Of a stretch of 64,000 nucleotides of DNA, positions 1-13,664 are shown in pieces (the first letter of the stretch is position 1; each line of letters opens with the position of its first letter). Below the pieces are notes generated by a model that saw nothing but the letters and a program-made list of their open reading frames with translations, was not told where the DNA came from and searched no databases. This stretch comes from Cruorifilaria tuberocauda (taxonomy: Eukaryota > Nematoda > Chromadorea > Rhabditida > Onchocercidae), in assembly GCA_013365365.1 (NCBI GenBank), contig JABVXU010000016.1, positions 62,001 through 126,000 of the forward strand, read 5' to 3'. The translations under genes and the position numbers were made by a program.

Positions 1-2507
1 AAATTTTAATCAATTCAGAGATAATATGCCAAGCCATTTCAAAATCAAGGATTATTGCCCTAATGTATTCCGAAATCTTCGAGAGCATTTTGGTGTTGAT
101 CAAAACGAATATTTAGTATGTTTATTTACTCATCACTGAATGAGGAAAAAAATGAGGAAAATTCTTTTGAATGAAGAAAAAAAAGTCAAATAAAATTATT
201 GAATAATTTATTGTCATATTCACTAATTCATTTTTGTAGCGCTCTTTAACATATGGTGAACCAGAACCAGAACTAGATCAAGTGGACAAAAGTGGTTCAT
301 GTTTGTATGTTTCATATGATAAGAAATTTGTGATAAAATCAATGGATTCAGAAGCGGTTGCCGAATTACATTCAATTCTCAGATCGTATCATGAGGTGCG
401 TCATGTTTTTTCAGCGAAGTTTTATTCCTGGTTTGTAGTAGGTCATGAGAATCCTGTATCTTAAAATTTATCAAAAAGCGTTCAAAAGAAATTTCTTGCA
501 ACAAAATGCTCAGACAGATTATTGTCATCATAAATATTGTTTAATTTGAATCGTTTCAATTTTCAGCACTCTTAAGTGTGTGAGTGTAATTAGTATTTTT
601 TCCACAGTATCTGTCAATTATCTGTTTTTTGTTATTTCAGTATGTAGTAGAAAAAAGTGGCAAAACATTACTTCCGCAATTTCTTGGCCTATATCGTCTT
701 ACTGTTGATGGCAGTGAAACATACTTGATTGTGATGCGTAATATCCTTGGTCGAAAATATGTTGTCCATCGTAAATATGATTTGAAAGTATATTTTTAAT
801 CACTATTTTTTCCGACAGTTTAAGTAATGCTTGATTTAAGCTCATATAAGGAAAAGAAATCGTTTTATGTCGTTAATTAGACGTGTATTTATTTATCATT
901 GGAGAAACGAACTGCTTGCAATCCCTTATGCTATCGGTATATGAAGCATGTTCCTGAAGTATAATTGCATTCATTCATTTTCAATTATTTTTAAAAAAGA
1001 TCCTCAAGTTCAGGAAACAAAGTAGTTTCACCATTTTTTTTAGTTATTTATTAAGTTAGCATTTGTTAATTTTCATTGATTTTGAACTGTTGAATTTCCC
1101 GAAGTTCTATTGCTTTTCTAATACCATTTTATTCTTCGGAAGAGTTGGGAGTATCTACGCTTTTATTAATAGCATATTGAATCTATTTCAAAAACGTTAT
1201 CATTTTATTTAGGAAGGATGCTACAGGTTGTGTTTTTTTGATATGTTAGTCTTTTTCATCTTATCATTTTTATAGGGATCAACCGTGCAGCGGCAAGCGA
1301 CTGATAAAGAGAAGACAAAGGAATTACCAACACTTAAAGTTAGTTAGCTCTCAATGAATTTCTTGAGAATCCATGATATTTTCAAGCAGAAATGTAAATG
1401 TTTTTCTGATTAAGGATAATGATTTCTTGGAAGATAAATACAAATTAATACTACCAACTGATGCTCGTGAGAAGTTGCTTTCAATGTTGCGTGATGATGC
1501 CGAATTCTTAACAAGAATGCATCTGATGGATTATTCACTTCTTGTTGGTTAGTTCACTCATATTTTGGTATTTGAAAAAAAAACTACAAATAGGAAATCA
1601 TATTATAATTGGTAAAAATCATATCGTAAAAAATCTAAACTAAAAAACAACTTTTAGTTCAGATTTTCATTTTCTGTTTCAGGTATTCATGATATGGACA
1701 AGGGTGAGCAGGAGACAGCAATCCAACAACTAGGCGAACCATCTGAGGGTGAAATTTCAGGTGATGAACTTGTTCCAACGCCACCAGATTCACCATTGCC
1801 ATCGACAGGTGCATTTGCGCCAATCCCATCCGGTGGACCAGATCTTGATGATGAGTTTTATGCAATTCCAAGTAGTCCAGGTGAGTTTTACTGTATAATG
1901 ACTTATAAAGCATTATGTTTTTCCTTTTTTTTAAAGTTTAAAAAGAATAGATTGCAATAAATAAAGCCTAGGATGACATTCGGGATAGAGAAATTACTGA
2001 ACTGCATTTCCAGAAAGCGATAAGCGATTAATATACTTTATTGGCCTTGTTGACATACTAACTTATTATGGAGTTAAAAAGAAGACTGCATCAGCAGCAA
2101 AAGCTGTCAAGTATGGTTTGGACGCGGATAATATATCAACAGTGAAACCTGATCAGGTAGCAAATTTTGCAGTCATTTTGGTATTAGAAAATAGTAGTTC
2201 CTAAAGAACTTGTTAATCGATTCCACAAAACCAACTTTTCATAATTTATATAATGTTTTCATAATTTTCTTTGTGATACCGCAGTCTTGCATGATTGCGA
2301 AATTGTTTCGGTTTAGTTGGTTTTGATTCTCAGAATATAAAAGATGACCAAAGTTCTTGCTCTGAAACTATTAGATTTACTTTTATGCTTCCTATGAGTA
2401 ACATTGCTTTAGTCTCGATTTTCTTTTTGTAGTACGCGCGTCGATTGCTTGATTTCGTAAGCAATGCTGTAAATTATAATACGGAATCAGCGACGGTAAC
2501 TCATTAG
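1..2507 (+). CDS. ppk-2: Phosphatidylinositol-5-phosphate 4-kinase (type II PIP kinase), 5' end missing
   Basis: Lipid kinase expected to phosphorylate PI5P to PI(4,5)P2. The gene runs in from the left edge. Visible exons: 1-115, 240-395, 641-787, 1276-1338, 1415-1547, 1683-1880, 2014-2156 and 2433-2507 (TAG stop). Motifs in order: NMPSHFK and FRNLREHFG in the N-terminal lobe, then VIKSM around the ATP-binding lysine, YRKYDLKGST (invariant PIP-kinase motif), [20 protein letters not shown] (catalytic segment), a variable acidic and proline-rich insert (about 1700-1880), and [18 protein letters not shown]. The activation loop [11 protein letters not shown] has the alanine-containing form of type II 4-kinases rather than the glutamate form of PIP5Ks. 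An AATAAA lies 90 bases after the stop. The symbol follows the C. elegans PIP4K. Family call is very secure; the missing start lies outside the window. Confidence 0.93.
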
Positions 2508-3715
2508 CAGATACCAGTTCGGATGTTATTAATGAAGCAGTTCAACAACATATTTTTGTCGTCAATTTTCTTTGCAAATATTTGGAGTTCTAAAAGAATA
2601 AAGAAATTCTTTAAAAATAATGGTAGGATTTTGTGTGTTCTAAATTAGTTCGATTCTGTTTGATTAATTAAAGATAGATCTTAGAAGAGTTTTGGGAAGT
2701 CTTTCAGTTTATAGATCGCTGCAAAATCAGCTTTTGTTCACAGAGACAGAACTTATATGGAAGAGCATTCTACTTCATTCATTCCTACATATATTGTAAC
2801 TGTATTTTATTTTTTCGATCTCTGACTAATAATTTTTCTATGTTTTTTTCTGCTCAATGACATCCTTTTCTTTACTGCTGTGAGAGTTTTCTATTGCGTT
2901 AGCTTTTAGTGGAAATCCGAAAATTGAAACTTGTATTGCGTACCTGTGACTCCAGGTTATTAACAATTAATTAAAAGCAGTTATATCTGTGGAGCAAATT
3001 ATAATTTTATTGTATACTTTGTGCTTAATCGATAAAAATTTATTTTTACATTGGGAAGCAGAACGGATAAGTTGTAAAATTAAAAATGAGTAAAAAAATA
3101 ATCTTTTATAGATTGACGTCTATGCTGTGGACTTCACGCATACTACATTTTGATTTTTTTGTATGATGAGAAGCTTTGTCTTTTCCGATTTTTCTACTTG
3201 ATCTTTTCTTTCCATCATCGCAATCATTTTTTATTTGACAATATGTTAATGTTTTTTGTATATATTTTGATTTTATTATCTTTATATTTGTATAAGCTTG
3301 CAGCTATCATGTTTTCTTATCATTTGATCTGCTGAGCTAGTCTTTTATAATTATGTATCAGTTTTATATTCATATAGTTGATTTTCAATAAATAAATGGA
3401 ATATTCAAATAGTGAAAGCAGTTCTTCTTGCGTTTCACACGCTAACCAATCGTTTAGTTATTTGCTTTAAGTCTAGGAATTTCCAGTCCGTAAAATCAAC
3501 ATAATTTAGAAATCATTAACATAGCATTAGTTACGAGAGTAGATAATTTATGGGGTATTTGTGGATCTGAGTTATTCATTGAATCGGACTTATTGTTTAT
3601 GTAATTTGATTTATACTATAAATGCATGAGCAAGGGGTACGAGACCCAAAGTTAGATTTCCAACATAATTTCCCCATTGTTTGCTTCCTGATGCTGAAGA
3701 ATTCATTAACAGTTA
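2508..3715. other. Intergenic, PIP4K to kinesin-2
   Basis: About 1.2 kb of AT-rich sequence holding the PIP4K 3' end and upstream region of klp-20. The short open frame at 3150-3335 has low-complexity Phe/Leu/Tyr composition and no splice partners, so I do not call it a gene. No strong repeat seen. Confidence 0.6.
2597..2602 (+). promoter_or_regulatory. Candidate poly(A) signal of the PIP4K gene
   Basis: AATAAA 90 bases after the kinase stop codon. No coding segment follows before the kinesin gene. Confidence 0.5.
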
Positions 3716-6700
3716 ATGGAGACGTCGGAAATAGACAATGTTCGTGTAATGGTGCGTTGCAGACCTCTGAATCACGTGGAATGTGGGCAGGGTCATCAGA
3801 ATATTATATCTGTAGATATATCTACTAACTCCGTCTCCGTCACCAACCCAAGCAATAACCAGGTAGTGTCAAACCAAGTTAGGTGTAACGCTTGCTGACA
3901 AGTTACTAGATAACTTATTCTGCATTTTTAAAGTTAAGTTTATTTTCAAATTTACTGAAATCAATTAGTAACGAATAGCAGATTTATTGAAACATTTCGG
4001 AAGTCACCAATCAGTCTTGCTTAAACATGTTTTGTTGACAGAGATATCACCTCTTCAGATCTTTATCACTGCATTCAAAACCAATTCTTCTTTCTATCTT
4101 AGGAGCCATCTCGCATTTTTACTTTTGATGCTGTGTTTGGGGAAGATAGCGATCAATTTAATGTTTACAACATCGCTGCGAGGCACATTGTTGACAATGT
4201 ACTGAAAGGATATAACGGTTAGTATAACTATATCTTGAATTTGGTCCTCAGAAACATCAGTTAGTTGGCTGCGATATGTTAAAGGAGATGATCCAGCTGA
4301 TGGAAGCGTACAGCTACCATTGCTAATTCATCGAGAGATATGGAGGTGATGAATAAAAGCAGAAGTTGAATTATTATTTTGTGCTCAAGATATTTTCTAT
4401 TAAGTTATGATTTGTTATACAAAATCGGATGAATGTTTTTTCTACATTCAAAGGATATTAAATTTCTTGTTACTGTAAGGTTCACTGTAATTTCAGGTAC
4501 AATTCTTGCATATGGGCAGACTGGCACTGGAAAGACCTTCACAATGATGGGTAATAATTCTTGTCCTGGAATAATTCCGAATTCATTTGCACATATTTTC
4601 GATCATATATCGAAATGTCAACAGGATAAAACGTTTCTCGTCCGAGTTTCCTATTTAGAAATTTACAATGAAGAAATACGAGATTTACTGGCCAAAAATC
4701 CAGTACATGGTCTTGAAATTAAGGTAGAAATGATATTTCTTTCAAGTGTGAGTTGATGTTAATGATTAGTTCAAGATGTCACTTGTTTCATTTTTCGTTC
4801 TAATCACTGATGTACTTGCAATCGAATTTTAAGATTTTTTCCATTTTTAACCATTAGTATTGAACAATAAATGAGTTGGAAGAGAATTGAATAACTCAGT
4901 GACTGGCATCTTATGCTTCTTTGTAGAATTCTTGCATATTTATTGATTGCGTTATCATAGCACAGTTATTCATTGATCTGACATCTTGCGATCCTAATGA
5001 TGATTAACATTACTTCAGACCTCACTCTCTCTTTCCCAGATATAATTATAACAAAGGTTGCAAGTTTGAATTTTGTTAAGGAACGACCAGACATTGGTGT
5101 TTATGTTAAAGATCTGTCAAGCGTCACCGTGTCTAGTGCAGATCATATGGAGCGGATCATGCAATTTGGGAACAATTATAGGTCTGTTAATGTTTTTCGA
5201 ACAAATGAGAAGTAATTAATAGAACTTGAAATAGACAATTGTGATAGTAGACAATTATGTCATTATGCAGGTTAGGAATGATTTTTGTCATTTGTCGTAC
5301 TCTTATTATAGATCAACAGGTGCGACAAAGATGAATATGGACAGTTCACGTTCTCATGCGTTGTTTACAGTAACCATTGAATGCAGTGAGAAGATTGGTG
5401 ATCATTGCCATATTACACAAGGGAAATTACAGCTTGTTGATTTAGCCGTAGGTTTTTTAATATGATTTTATCAGTCAGTGCTGTACTGGCGATTGTGCCA
5501 GTAAAATAAAGTAAATGATATCATGCATTCAGTTTCAGAAATGATGTCAAAATACTTTGGATATTCCTTTAAACAATTTTCTGACTGGCATCCTATATAA
5601 CGCTGAATCGTACCATTCATAATTTAGGGTAGTGAGAGGCAGGCAAAGAGTGGTACCAATGGAAATCGATTGAAAGAAGCGGCTCGTATTAATTTATCTC
5701 TTTCTTCTCTCGGTAATGTCATCAGCGCTTTGGTTGATTCAAAAACTATTCATATTCCATATAGAAATTCTAAACTTACACGATTACTTCAGGATTCTTT
5801 AGGTGGTAATTCAAAGACTGTCATGGTAAGCATTAGATATTTAACTTTAATAACATTTATAGAAAATATGCAAATCGTACCAAAAATATTTAAAATTGAT
5901 TCAAATTAATGAAAACTCAAAACATACATTGTCATAAAACTCCAACTGATGGTTTAAAAACTCGTAAGAGTGCAGTTTAAAAGTTCACATTCTAAAATAG
6001 GGGAATGTTTCTTCAGTTTATATGGTTTCAAATTTTTCTGCGGATTAGTCTCTAAGTTTTCTCTAGCATCATTTCAGTTTGCAAATATTGGTCCTTCTTC
6101 CTATAATTATGATGAAACAGTTTCTACACTGAGATATGCAAATCGTGCTAAAAATATTCAAAATGTGGTTCGAATTAATGAGGACCCAAAAGATGCACTA
6201 TTACGAAAATTTCAGTTGGAAATCGAGCATCTTAAACGTTTGCTCGAGAAAGGTTTGTTAGAAAAGATATAATCATATTATATCAAACTTTATTTATTTT
6301 ATGTCAATTTTACTAAATGAGCTCACAAAACTTGTAAAACCAAGAAGTTTCATGATATTGGAATTTTTTGATATCAAGTTATCACCTTATTTTTTCATTT
6401 CAAGACAAATAGCTTGTAGAAGAATCGAATGGAAGCGAAGAAGATGCAAATGAAACGGGTTGGCAGAAAGGCCGAGGACAATCGCGGAATCATTATAGTG
6501 ATCGTGTCGAAGAATTGAAAAAGACTATTGAGATCAAAAGAAATGATTTACAAAAAGAAAAAGGACTGCCTAGTGAGGAGCGCAGAGTGCTGGTGGCAGG
6601 ACTTCATGATAAAGAAGTACATTTATATTGGCCATATTCAACATGATTATTCAGTTATTTAACCATCCATTACATCCATGAGTTGTCGGGAAAGTTAGAG

Positions 6701-9589
6701 AAAGTTGGGTTAATTTGTACTTGTGCTGCACAATCAATTCGTTCCAAAAACGTTTTATTTCTTGCGCAAAGATTATAAGGTAGAACAAACAAAGTTAAGA
6801 TAGTCGTTTGTGATATGATAATAGTTAATTCAAACGATCGGAAATTGTTGCGGTTAGATCCCTTGGTTGGTCCCTGACCTCAATGATGATCTATTGAGAG
6901 AACTTGTGAGCTGATGATGATGATCGTGTCGAAATCGTGTCAACTCCACGATGAGGAGGTTCGTTCAGGAAGGGAGAAGTTCAATCCAATCCTACCGGTA
7001 TTTATACGATTTAGATGATACAGTGCCGGAATAAAACCCAAAGATGATGATCGATACGGAAAGTTGATGTGGCGTTCAACAAGTCTCATATACGACACAT
7101 TTATGACACATTAATAAGAATATTGCAAACAATTTGAAACTAATCAGCGATAAGAAGATGACATGTGACCTTTGGTTATACCTTGAAGATGATGATGAAA
7201 TAACAGTGAATCGAGATAGAAAAAGCATAAGATTGAACATATTTAGATAAAGATTCCCACCATAATTTCATCATCTACAGAATTAGCAGTTATTTTTATG
7301 TGATTTCGGGTTTTACCGACAGGAGTTGCGTTTCTCGCACTTTCATTTAAGATGACTCATACTCATGACAGCATTTACTATTTTACTCGATCATATATCC
7401 ATTTCGGATGTCATAGGTGTTTTCGTATATCAAGCATTTAATTTAGGAAGAATTGACCCAAGGACATAGAGATCACGATTTATTGATGACTAAACTGAAG
7501 CAAATTGAGAAAAAACTTATCATTGGTGGCGAAAATATGCTTGAAAAAGCTGAAAAACAAGCCCGATTGTTGGAGCAAAGCAATGCTGAATTAGAGTGTG
7601 GACATGTGAACGAAATTCAGCTCAAGCAGGCACTGGCAGAAAAGAATCAGGAAAGGTTCAATTTGTTAAAACGATTGAACAATTAAAAAGATTGTGGAAA
7701 TGTAGCAAAAAATTTCGAATTTCTTCAGCCATTTTTTAAAATTTCTCGGATATAATTCAGTTCTATTTTTTTTTGCATTAATTATAATATGATAATATGA
7801 TTTTTTTTTTGCTGGTTTCCCATAGTTTCTCTCGGTACATTGATAAAATTCGCTCTTTTCTATTTAGTTATTAGGAGTAAAAAGGAAAAGTTTTTCAGAT
7901 GACCAGATATGCTGAGAATTATATACTAATTTTAGAACAGATCATATTTGAGAATATGAGAATTTTTTGAGAATTTATACCAGTATAATGATCTGTGAAA
8001 TAAGAAAAAAATTTATCTTATTATTAATCATCATGTTCATAGAATTGATCTGGAGGAGAAATACAATACCTTGGCAGAAGAAGCACACGGGAAGACAAAA
8101 AAGATAAAAAAGATTTGGTACATGTTGAATGCTGCAAAAAGTGAATTGGCTGATGTACAAATGGAACATCAGCGGGAGATGGAAGGTCTTTTGGATAGCA
8201 TTCGTCAACTTCGTAGCGAACTTCTCTTGCAGTTGCTTATTATTGGTAAGTAGCTTATGTACAGCTGATTCGCAATGAATGAATGAATTAATCAAGGTGA
8301 TGAAAAGAACGAGCATCTCTGATACTCCGATATTTCTTTTCCGTAGTTCAGAGGAAAATTGCAAATATTAAGGATAGAAAGAATATTGTCTCCTATATTA
8401 ACTATCAACAATTACTGGTAATAACTCAAGTGCTACTATAATTAATTGAGATAGAGTAGGATTTAATAAGAGTTTTTCAAGAGAGTATTGGGTAAAAGAG
8501 TTGTTGAATCACAGGGTAGCTGTAAAGTTATTCAGGTAATTCGAAGGTCTGTTTTTCTCTTCTTTATAATTTATAATGACTATCATTTTCGACCTAACAG
8601 TATGCGTATTACTTTTTTCTACATTATTGCCTTCCATACTTATGAAACTGATGTGCATTGCTACACCAATGGTATCGATTTGTCGAAATCTTTTGCATAT
8701 CTTTCTGCTTTTTTTTCCTTTTTTCTCATTTTACTATAAAATAATTGCAAAAACGATATCGATAATAAGTTCTTGGACGAATTTCACTGATATTTTTCTA
8801 CAGAAAACTACATACCAGCAGAATTCTTAGAGCTTATTGAACGTTTCGTCCGCTGGAATGAGGAAGTAGGTGATTGGCAGTTAAAATGCATTGCTTATAC
8901 TGGAAATAATATGCGAGCATGTAATCCACCACGACAACCCCTGTATAAGGTTTACATTCGGAATTTTTCGTTCATATTCCAATATTTTTAAAATATCGAC
9001 AACCTAATTAGATACTAGCGACACAATTTAACTGCTCATTTTTAAGTTTTTTCACATACAGCAGTGTGTGATGTAAATGTATCATCACTGTTGTATTGTT
9101 GTAGTTAAATTCCCACTAATTCTAGCGATTGAAAAAATCATTTCGTCAAAAATGATTGAGAGGGAAGCTTCGATAACTTCTTGGGTTATACATTTTTAGA
9201 TCAAATAACAACAGGCTTGTATTCAGGTTTTTTAGAAAAATAAATCTATATTAAGCAGTAAACAATTATTTTCACAATTATATTAGCAATAATTTAAAAT
9301 TATAGCCGCCAAATTCTCAAATGTTGGATTTGTTCTTCTCATATCAGAATGAAATGGCGCATATGTCCTCAAATGATATGCGCCCGTCAAAGCGACGTGT
9401 GAAATCGAGCAAACGGTTCTATCTTTTCTTCTCTACCATTAATTTCTTTTGCTTCGTATTGTCTAAGTATTTTATATCAGCGTTCAACATTAGAGTCTTT
9501 TTGAGTGTGCATACAAAATTTTCACGTATGATATGTGTGTGATTTACAGCGAAAGAGATGCAGCTCGTCTGAATGTGTTACTGAGTTAA
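3716..9589 (+). CDS. klp-20: Kinesin-2 motor subunit, KIF3A/KLP-20 type
   Basis: N-terminal motor subunit of heterotrimeric kinesin-2, which drives anterograde intraflagellar transport in ciliated neurons with a KIF3B/KLP-11 partner. Thirteen exons stay in frame: 3716-3862, 4103-4217, 4497-4723, 5081-5181, 5312-5447, 5628-5825, 6078-6252, 6420-6616, 7447-7655, 8043-8245, 8804-8949, 9306-9415, 9550-9589. They give about 667 residues. Motor motifs: [12 protein letters not shown]-loop [13 protein letters not shown], switch [13 protein letters not shown], switch II LVDLAGSERQ, the [14 protein letters not shown] helix and [10 protein letters not shown]. The neck [11 protein letters not shown] and acidic stretch are followed by a coiled coil containing GKTKKIKK and [16 protein letters not shown]. 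The tail has [20 protein letters not shown], which is diagnostic for KIF3A rather than KIF3B. The C-terminal basic tail is short ([14 protein letters not shown]). The ATG follows an unspliced leader with no in-frame upstream alternative. Confidence 0.94.
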
Positions 9590-11386
9590 CATAATGGTGA
9601 TTCTCAATCGATCATATCATTCGAATTCTGACTAATAAAATGTATGTGTTTTTTGTCTGTGATTATAGATGGTGTTTGGATAGTACTGCGCTTGGAATAT
9701 TTATGGATCAATTAATTTTATTTATAAAAATGAGAAATCGATACGAATGAATGCTCTACGAATTATGTAGTAGACAAAACACAGTTTTTTCAAGTTGAGA
9801 GTCTGAAAAAGATTTGCAAACTTCAATTCTTATTTATATGAAGAGGAAGATAACCGATTTTGGGAAAGTGGACGTGAACTTCAATTGTATTTAATTGAAC
9901 AGAAAATCTCCCTAATGTACTGAGATTGTATTGTTTGATTTTTTGCTGATGGAAGTTTAATTATGCTTTAATATACATAATTCGAAATTAATAAGCAACT
10001 TCTAAAGATATGTATATAATGTTTCTCGTTAATTATTCTACATGTGGAATTTTTCATGCATTTATATGCGAAGTATCGCTGCTGATAATAAATATATGTT
10101 GATTCTGATAAATAATCAACAAGAAAAGTAAACGATTGTTTTGGATTTTTGGTTATACTGCTTCTAAAGATCGTTTCGGTTGTCTAAAATATTAGCTTTG
10201 ATTTGACTTAAACAATTGAATCTTAACTGTGGATTTTACAAACAAAGACTATACATGTTTTTGTGTAACTTCATAATATCATATAACTAGACTATCACGA
10301 CTGAAGCAATCCGCTATTCAGGTACGAAAATGAAAAGACAGATTGATTGACAAGATCAAAGTTGATAGCAGTGGTAGTATTGTAGCAGTGCTCCATGTCC
10401 AGATGTAAAAAAGCGACTGTATGTGTAAGTGTATATCTCATCATTACTTTCTTCTGTCATAAATAATACATTGATAGGAAATAGTGCGCAGTCCATGCTT
10501 CGATAAGTAGTATATGAAATACACATAAACAGAAAAAATGAAAGTGAGGGAGAATCGAAAGGAAGTGGAGAGAAAATTTTTAATTAATATAATTTGACTA
10601 TCTATTCTTCATAGTAAATTGTTCCTTAACTTTAGTTTGTTAAGCGGTATGAGGACTTGTGATTCCATCCGAGTTCCAGCACAACAATCCAATGTTATAT
10701 TCGTTAGTTCTTGTTCAGTTGATGGTTCAATGCATAATTTCGTTTAAATAAAACAATATTAAAAAATTTGATAATTTTGTGTATGGAGGAAATATCGCTG
10801 CTGTATGGTAAATTGTAATTTTAATTACAAGTGTATCACTCCAGTTAATTGATTACACTTCTAATACACCACTTCGTTACCGTTGTCCTTATCACTATAA
10901 TTATTTAAATAATGGAAATGGTAAGCTTATCTACTTATCTACCGATCGGATGGGATAATATTTATCTGCTTGGATCAGACTAACTCATGTTGTTTTTATG
11001 GATGAAGAAGAATGATAAATGAGCTGAAAAATTGTTGATTTGTTCATCAGACTTCGTTTTTGATTCGATTACACGACGATCTTCAACACGATCAGATTTT
11101 TGTTTCTTTTTCTTGCTGTTTCAATATCTGCACAGCTGTTCTGCTGGAGTGAAAAGAACCTTTAGATTTTAAAGAAGTTTAAGATTATCTTTATGATCAT
11201 ATATCACGATTTTTTTCTTTAATTACTTTTACTTCCTCGATAATCTTCGTATAGTTATCGTGATCATATGTATTCTTTTTATTGAAAGCAACGAAGATTT
11301 AATGATATTACAATGGAAATTTTCTGTAATATCCATTTTCACTAAATCAGATAACATCTTTAATTTAGAAGTGTTTAGTTCAAGGG
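9590..11386. other. Intergenic, klp-20 to the 365-codon gene
   Basis: About 1.8 kb, AT-rich. No convincing coding exon. One stretch near 11095-11155 reads as a hydrophobic, signal-like peptide in one frame, but it has an in-frame stop just upstream and no ATG, so it was not called. A TTTAG acceptor at 11364-11368 lies 18 bases before the next start codon. Confidence 0.5.
9634..9639 (+). promoter_or_regulatory. Candidate poly(A) signal of klp-20
   Basis: AATAAA 45 bases after the kinesin stop at 9589; this supports the assigned final exon. Confidence 0.5.
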
Positions 11387-13656
11387 ATGCGCATTTTCGA
11401 GATTGTTCCTGAATTACGCAGTTACCGGCTCATGAAAATCGGATTCTGGGGTCACCAACTATACATTTCGCCATGCTGCACTGATCGCATCCAGATATGG
11501 TCCATACATTCGTTCATACCCAATTCTTGGTCAAAGTTATTCGATTTTCCGCTCATCCAGCTTTTCTATTCTTTTTACACAATATCACCCCAGGAGCCAT
11601 ATATCTACGCTCTTGTTGTTGCACTATTCGTAAGTTTTTAGGTTATAAGTTGTGAAGAGAGGATTGAACGTGAAGTGTAAATCGAAAAAAGTCCATTTTC
11701 GAAAAACTCAGATCCACTTTTGGGAATTGATTGAAAAATAATTGGGGTTGAAGTTACGGAGTGGAAAGCATCTGTAAACAAAAATTCTGAAGATTGTAAA
11801 GGCGTATCTTATTTAAAAATAAATTATAAATTGGTTTTCGGAAAAAAAGTCATATACATCACAAGGATTTAATAGTTTGATTTATATGTGCATTTAGTGA
11901 CCGAAGAAGAGGATGGAATTTGTGTGTGATTTCAGTTGATAGTTATTTGCAGGATTGTGATGTACCTCGAATATCGATGTTACGAATACACATGGATAGC
12001 GGTGCATGTAATGTGTTTAATTTGGATGAAATATCTGGAGACGAATTTGAGAATAAAGTTTTTTTAGAGAATATTGTACTCGGTTGTGGAAAACATCAGC
12101 TTTATATGTATGAGAGAAGTGTCGTAATGGGACCAATTCCGTTTTGGAAAATAACACTTCTTGAGGTTTTTTGAATTACAAGAATTTTAGATTTATTAGA
12201 AAATTTCTGGAATTTTCTGATAATTTCTGATTCTTAATTTTTGAAAATTCTTCATTTCAGGACAGTATGAAATTTGTAATCATAAGTGAAACAATTGGTG
12301 CTGATGAAAATGAGGAGAGATGTAGTCGTTTTCCAATTGTTTTGGATGGTGATAAAAGAAGAGTATTTAAGCTGCAGGATAATCATAATATTGTTGTTTA
12401 TGATGGAGAAAATAATTGCTGGAGCACTTATCCACCATCATTAGATACGCCTACTGATGTTAGTTTTTTTCTTTTTTAGTTTGGTATATTGTTAAAGAAA
12501 AACATGATAAATTGCAAAATTTATATGTAATTTGATACCGAATACTGGTCTATATAGATTTTCTTAATAGCATTCGTTATTACGATATTATTTTATTGTG
12601 GCTTCTAACAGCTTCGATTGGCTCATTGTTCTAGAAACTGTTACTAATTATTTCTTTTGAATTCCTTTTTGTTAAAACTTTAATCGAACTGTTTACAGTT
12701 AAATCTACTGCGAGTTAGAGGTATCAGTGAAACGTACGGACAAACAGTTCATCGGATGGGAGCTATTGAATCACCTCTTACCTTTTACTTCAATGAAGGT
12801 ATCTGCATTGCAAAGGTATCTTTTGTTCATTTCTTTAAATAATTCCGGAGTATTAGCTATGTATTCATATGGCACATAATTTATGATATGCTAAGAAATT
12901 TGAATTGGAGTTTACGCCATTGAAACATAGAATAGACGAGGTGCAAGATCGAAAGGAAATAGCAATACAGTATTGGGCAGTATTTAGTCTTCAAGCGATA
13001 GGTAGAAAAATTCATTTCACTTTACATTTCTTGCAGTATTGATTACTGTCAAGTCTATTCAAAAAAAATTTTCTTATCATTTTTCAGATTTTCCGTAACG
13101 CTTATCATGCTTTCTACCATATCATATTTGACGATGAACATAAAGTTTATCGTACAATTCCAGCGGGTAAATATCGTCTTCCTATGCATATTCAACTGCG
13201 ATTCTATGGGGTATCACTCTTTGTGATCTAATACTTTAGTGAACTCTTTTTTGATGAATGAGATAAATGATTTGACCAATTTAAAATAAACGTTGTATTG
13301 CATGGAAATATTACAAAGCAATTTCAGGCACATAATTGTATGGGATGTAGACTCATGCAAATGTGCATGATTCTGTCTTCTACTGAAGATCCTTGTAAAT
13401 TAATTGGAATTATCCGCAATGATTAAGATCAATGAAAATAAAATTCCTGTAGGCTTGTTCGAAAACACAATTCGCATTCATATGTTCCACCGGCATAGCA
13501 TTTATTCCGCTTGAACCAGCAACTTTACGACAGTTGTCATTCTTGGCAGTGCAAAGACAGCATTGCGAAATTATTGGTGGTATATGGCATGGTGGAATTT
13601 CTGAACAAATGATAAGAACTAACTGTGCGTGTAGTACAACTCGACAACTGCTCTGA
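11387..13656 (+). CDS. Unrecognised protein of about 365 residues (six exons)
   Basis: I do not recognise this family. Proposed exons: 11387-11629, 11953-12165, 12261-12458, 12699-12815, 13088-13210, 13453-13656. All introns are phase 0 with good GT/TTTCAG-like borders, and exon lengths sum to 1098 bases. The ATG lies just downstream of a TTTAG acceptor at 11368, suggesting spliced-leader addition. The predicted protein lacks an obvious signal peptide. It contains short hydrophobic beta-like stretches separated by turns (for example PFWKITLLEDSMKFVIIS and NHNIVVYDGENNCWSTYPP), a pattern that would suit a propeller or beta-sandwich fold, though this is speculation. The last exon is cysteine-rich (ACSKTQF, QRQHCEII, NCACSTTRQLL). 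An AATAAA 29 bases after the TGA supports the 3' end. The first exon is least certain, because two other frames are also partly open there. Confidence 0.6.
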
Positions 13657-13664
13657 GCAGTTGT
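13644..13664. repeat. Perfect 21-base palindrome over the stop codon
   Basis: ACAACTGCTC, one base T, then GAGCAGTTGT: ten-base arms with a single-base centre. It covers the TGA stop (13654-13656) of the upstream gene and precedes its AATAAA (13685-13690). Confidence 0.8.

Noticed and set aside
1659..1913. Minus-strand ORF of 84 codons
   Set aside because: Lies opposite exon 6 of the PIP4K gene, whose plus-strand frame is clearly homologous to the kinase insert; a shadow.
5041..5080. Exon extension upstream of the kinesin GAACGACCAG segment
   Set aside because: An open frame continues leftwards, but the KIF3A sequence LE[IV]K-ERPD fits only if the acceptor is at 5080.
7975..8364. Minus-strand ORF of 129 codons, among the longest in the window
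   Set aside because: Overlaps the KIF3A coiled-coil exon on the opposite strand; hydrophobic low-complexity composition and no family features.
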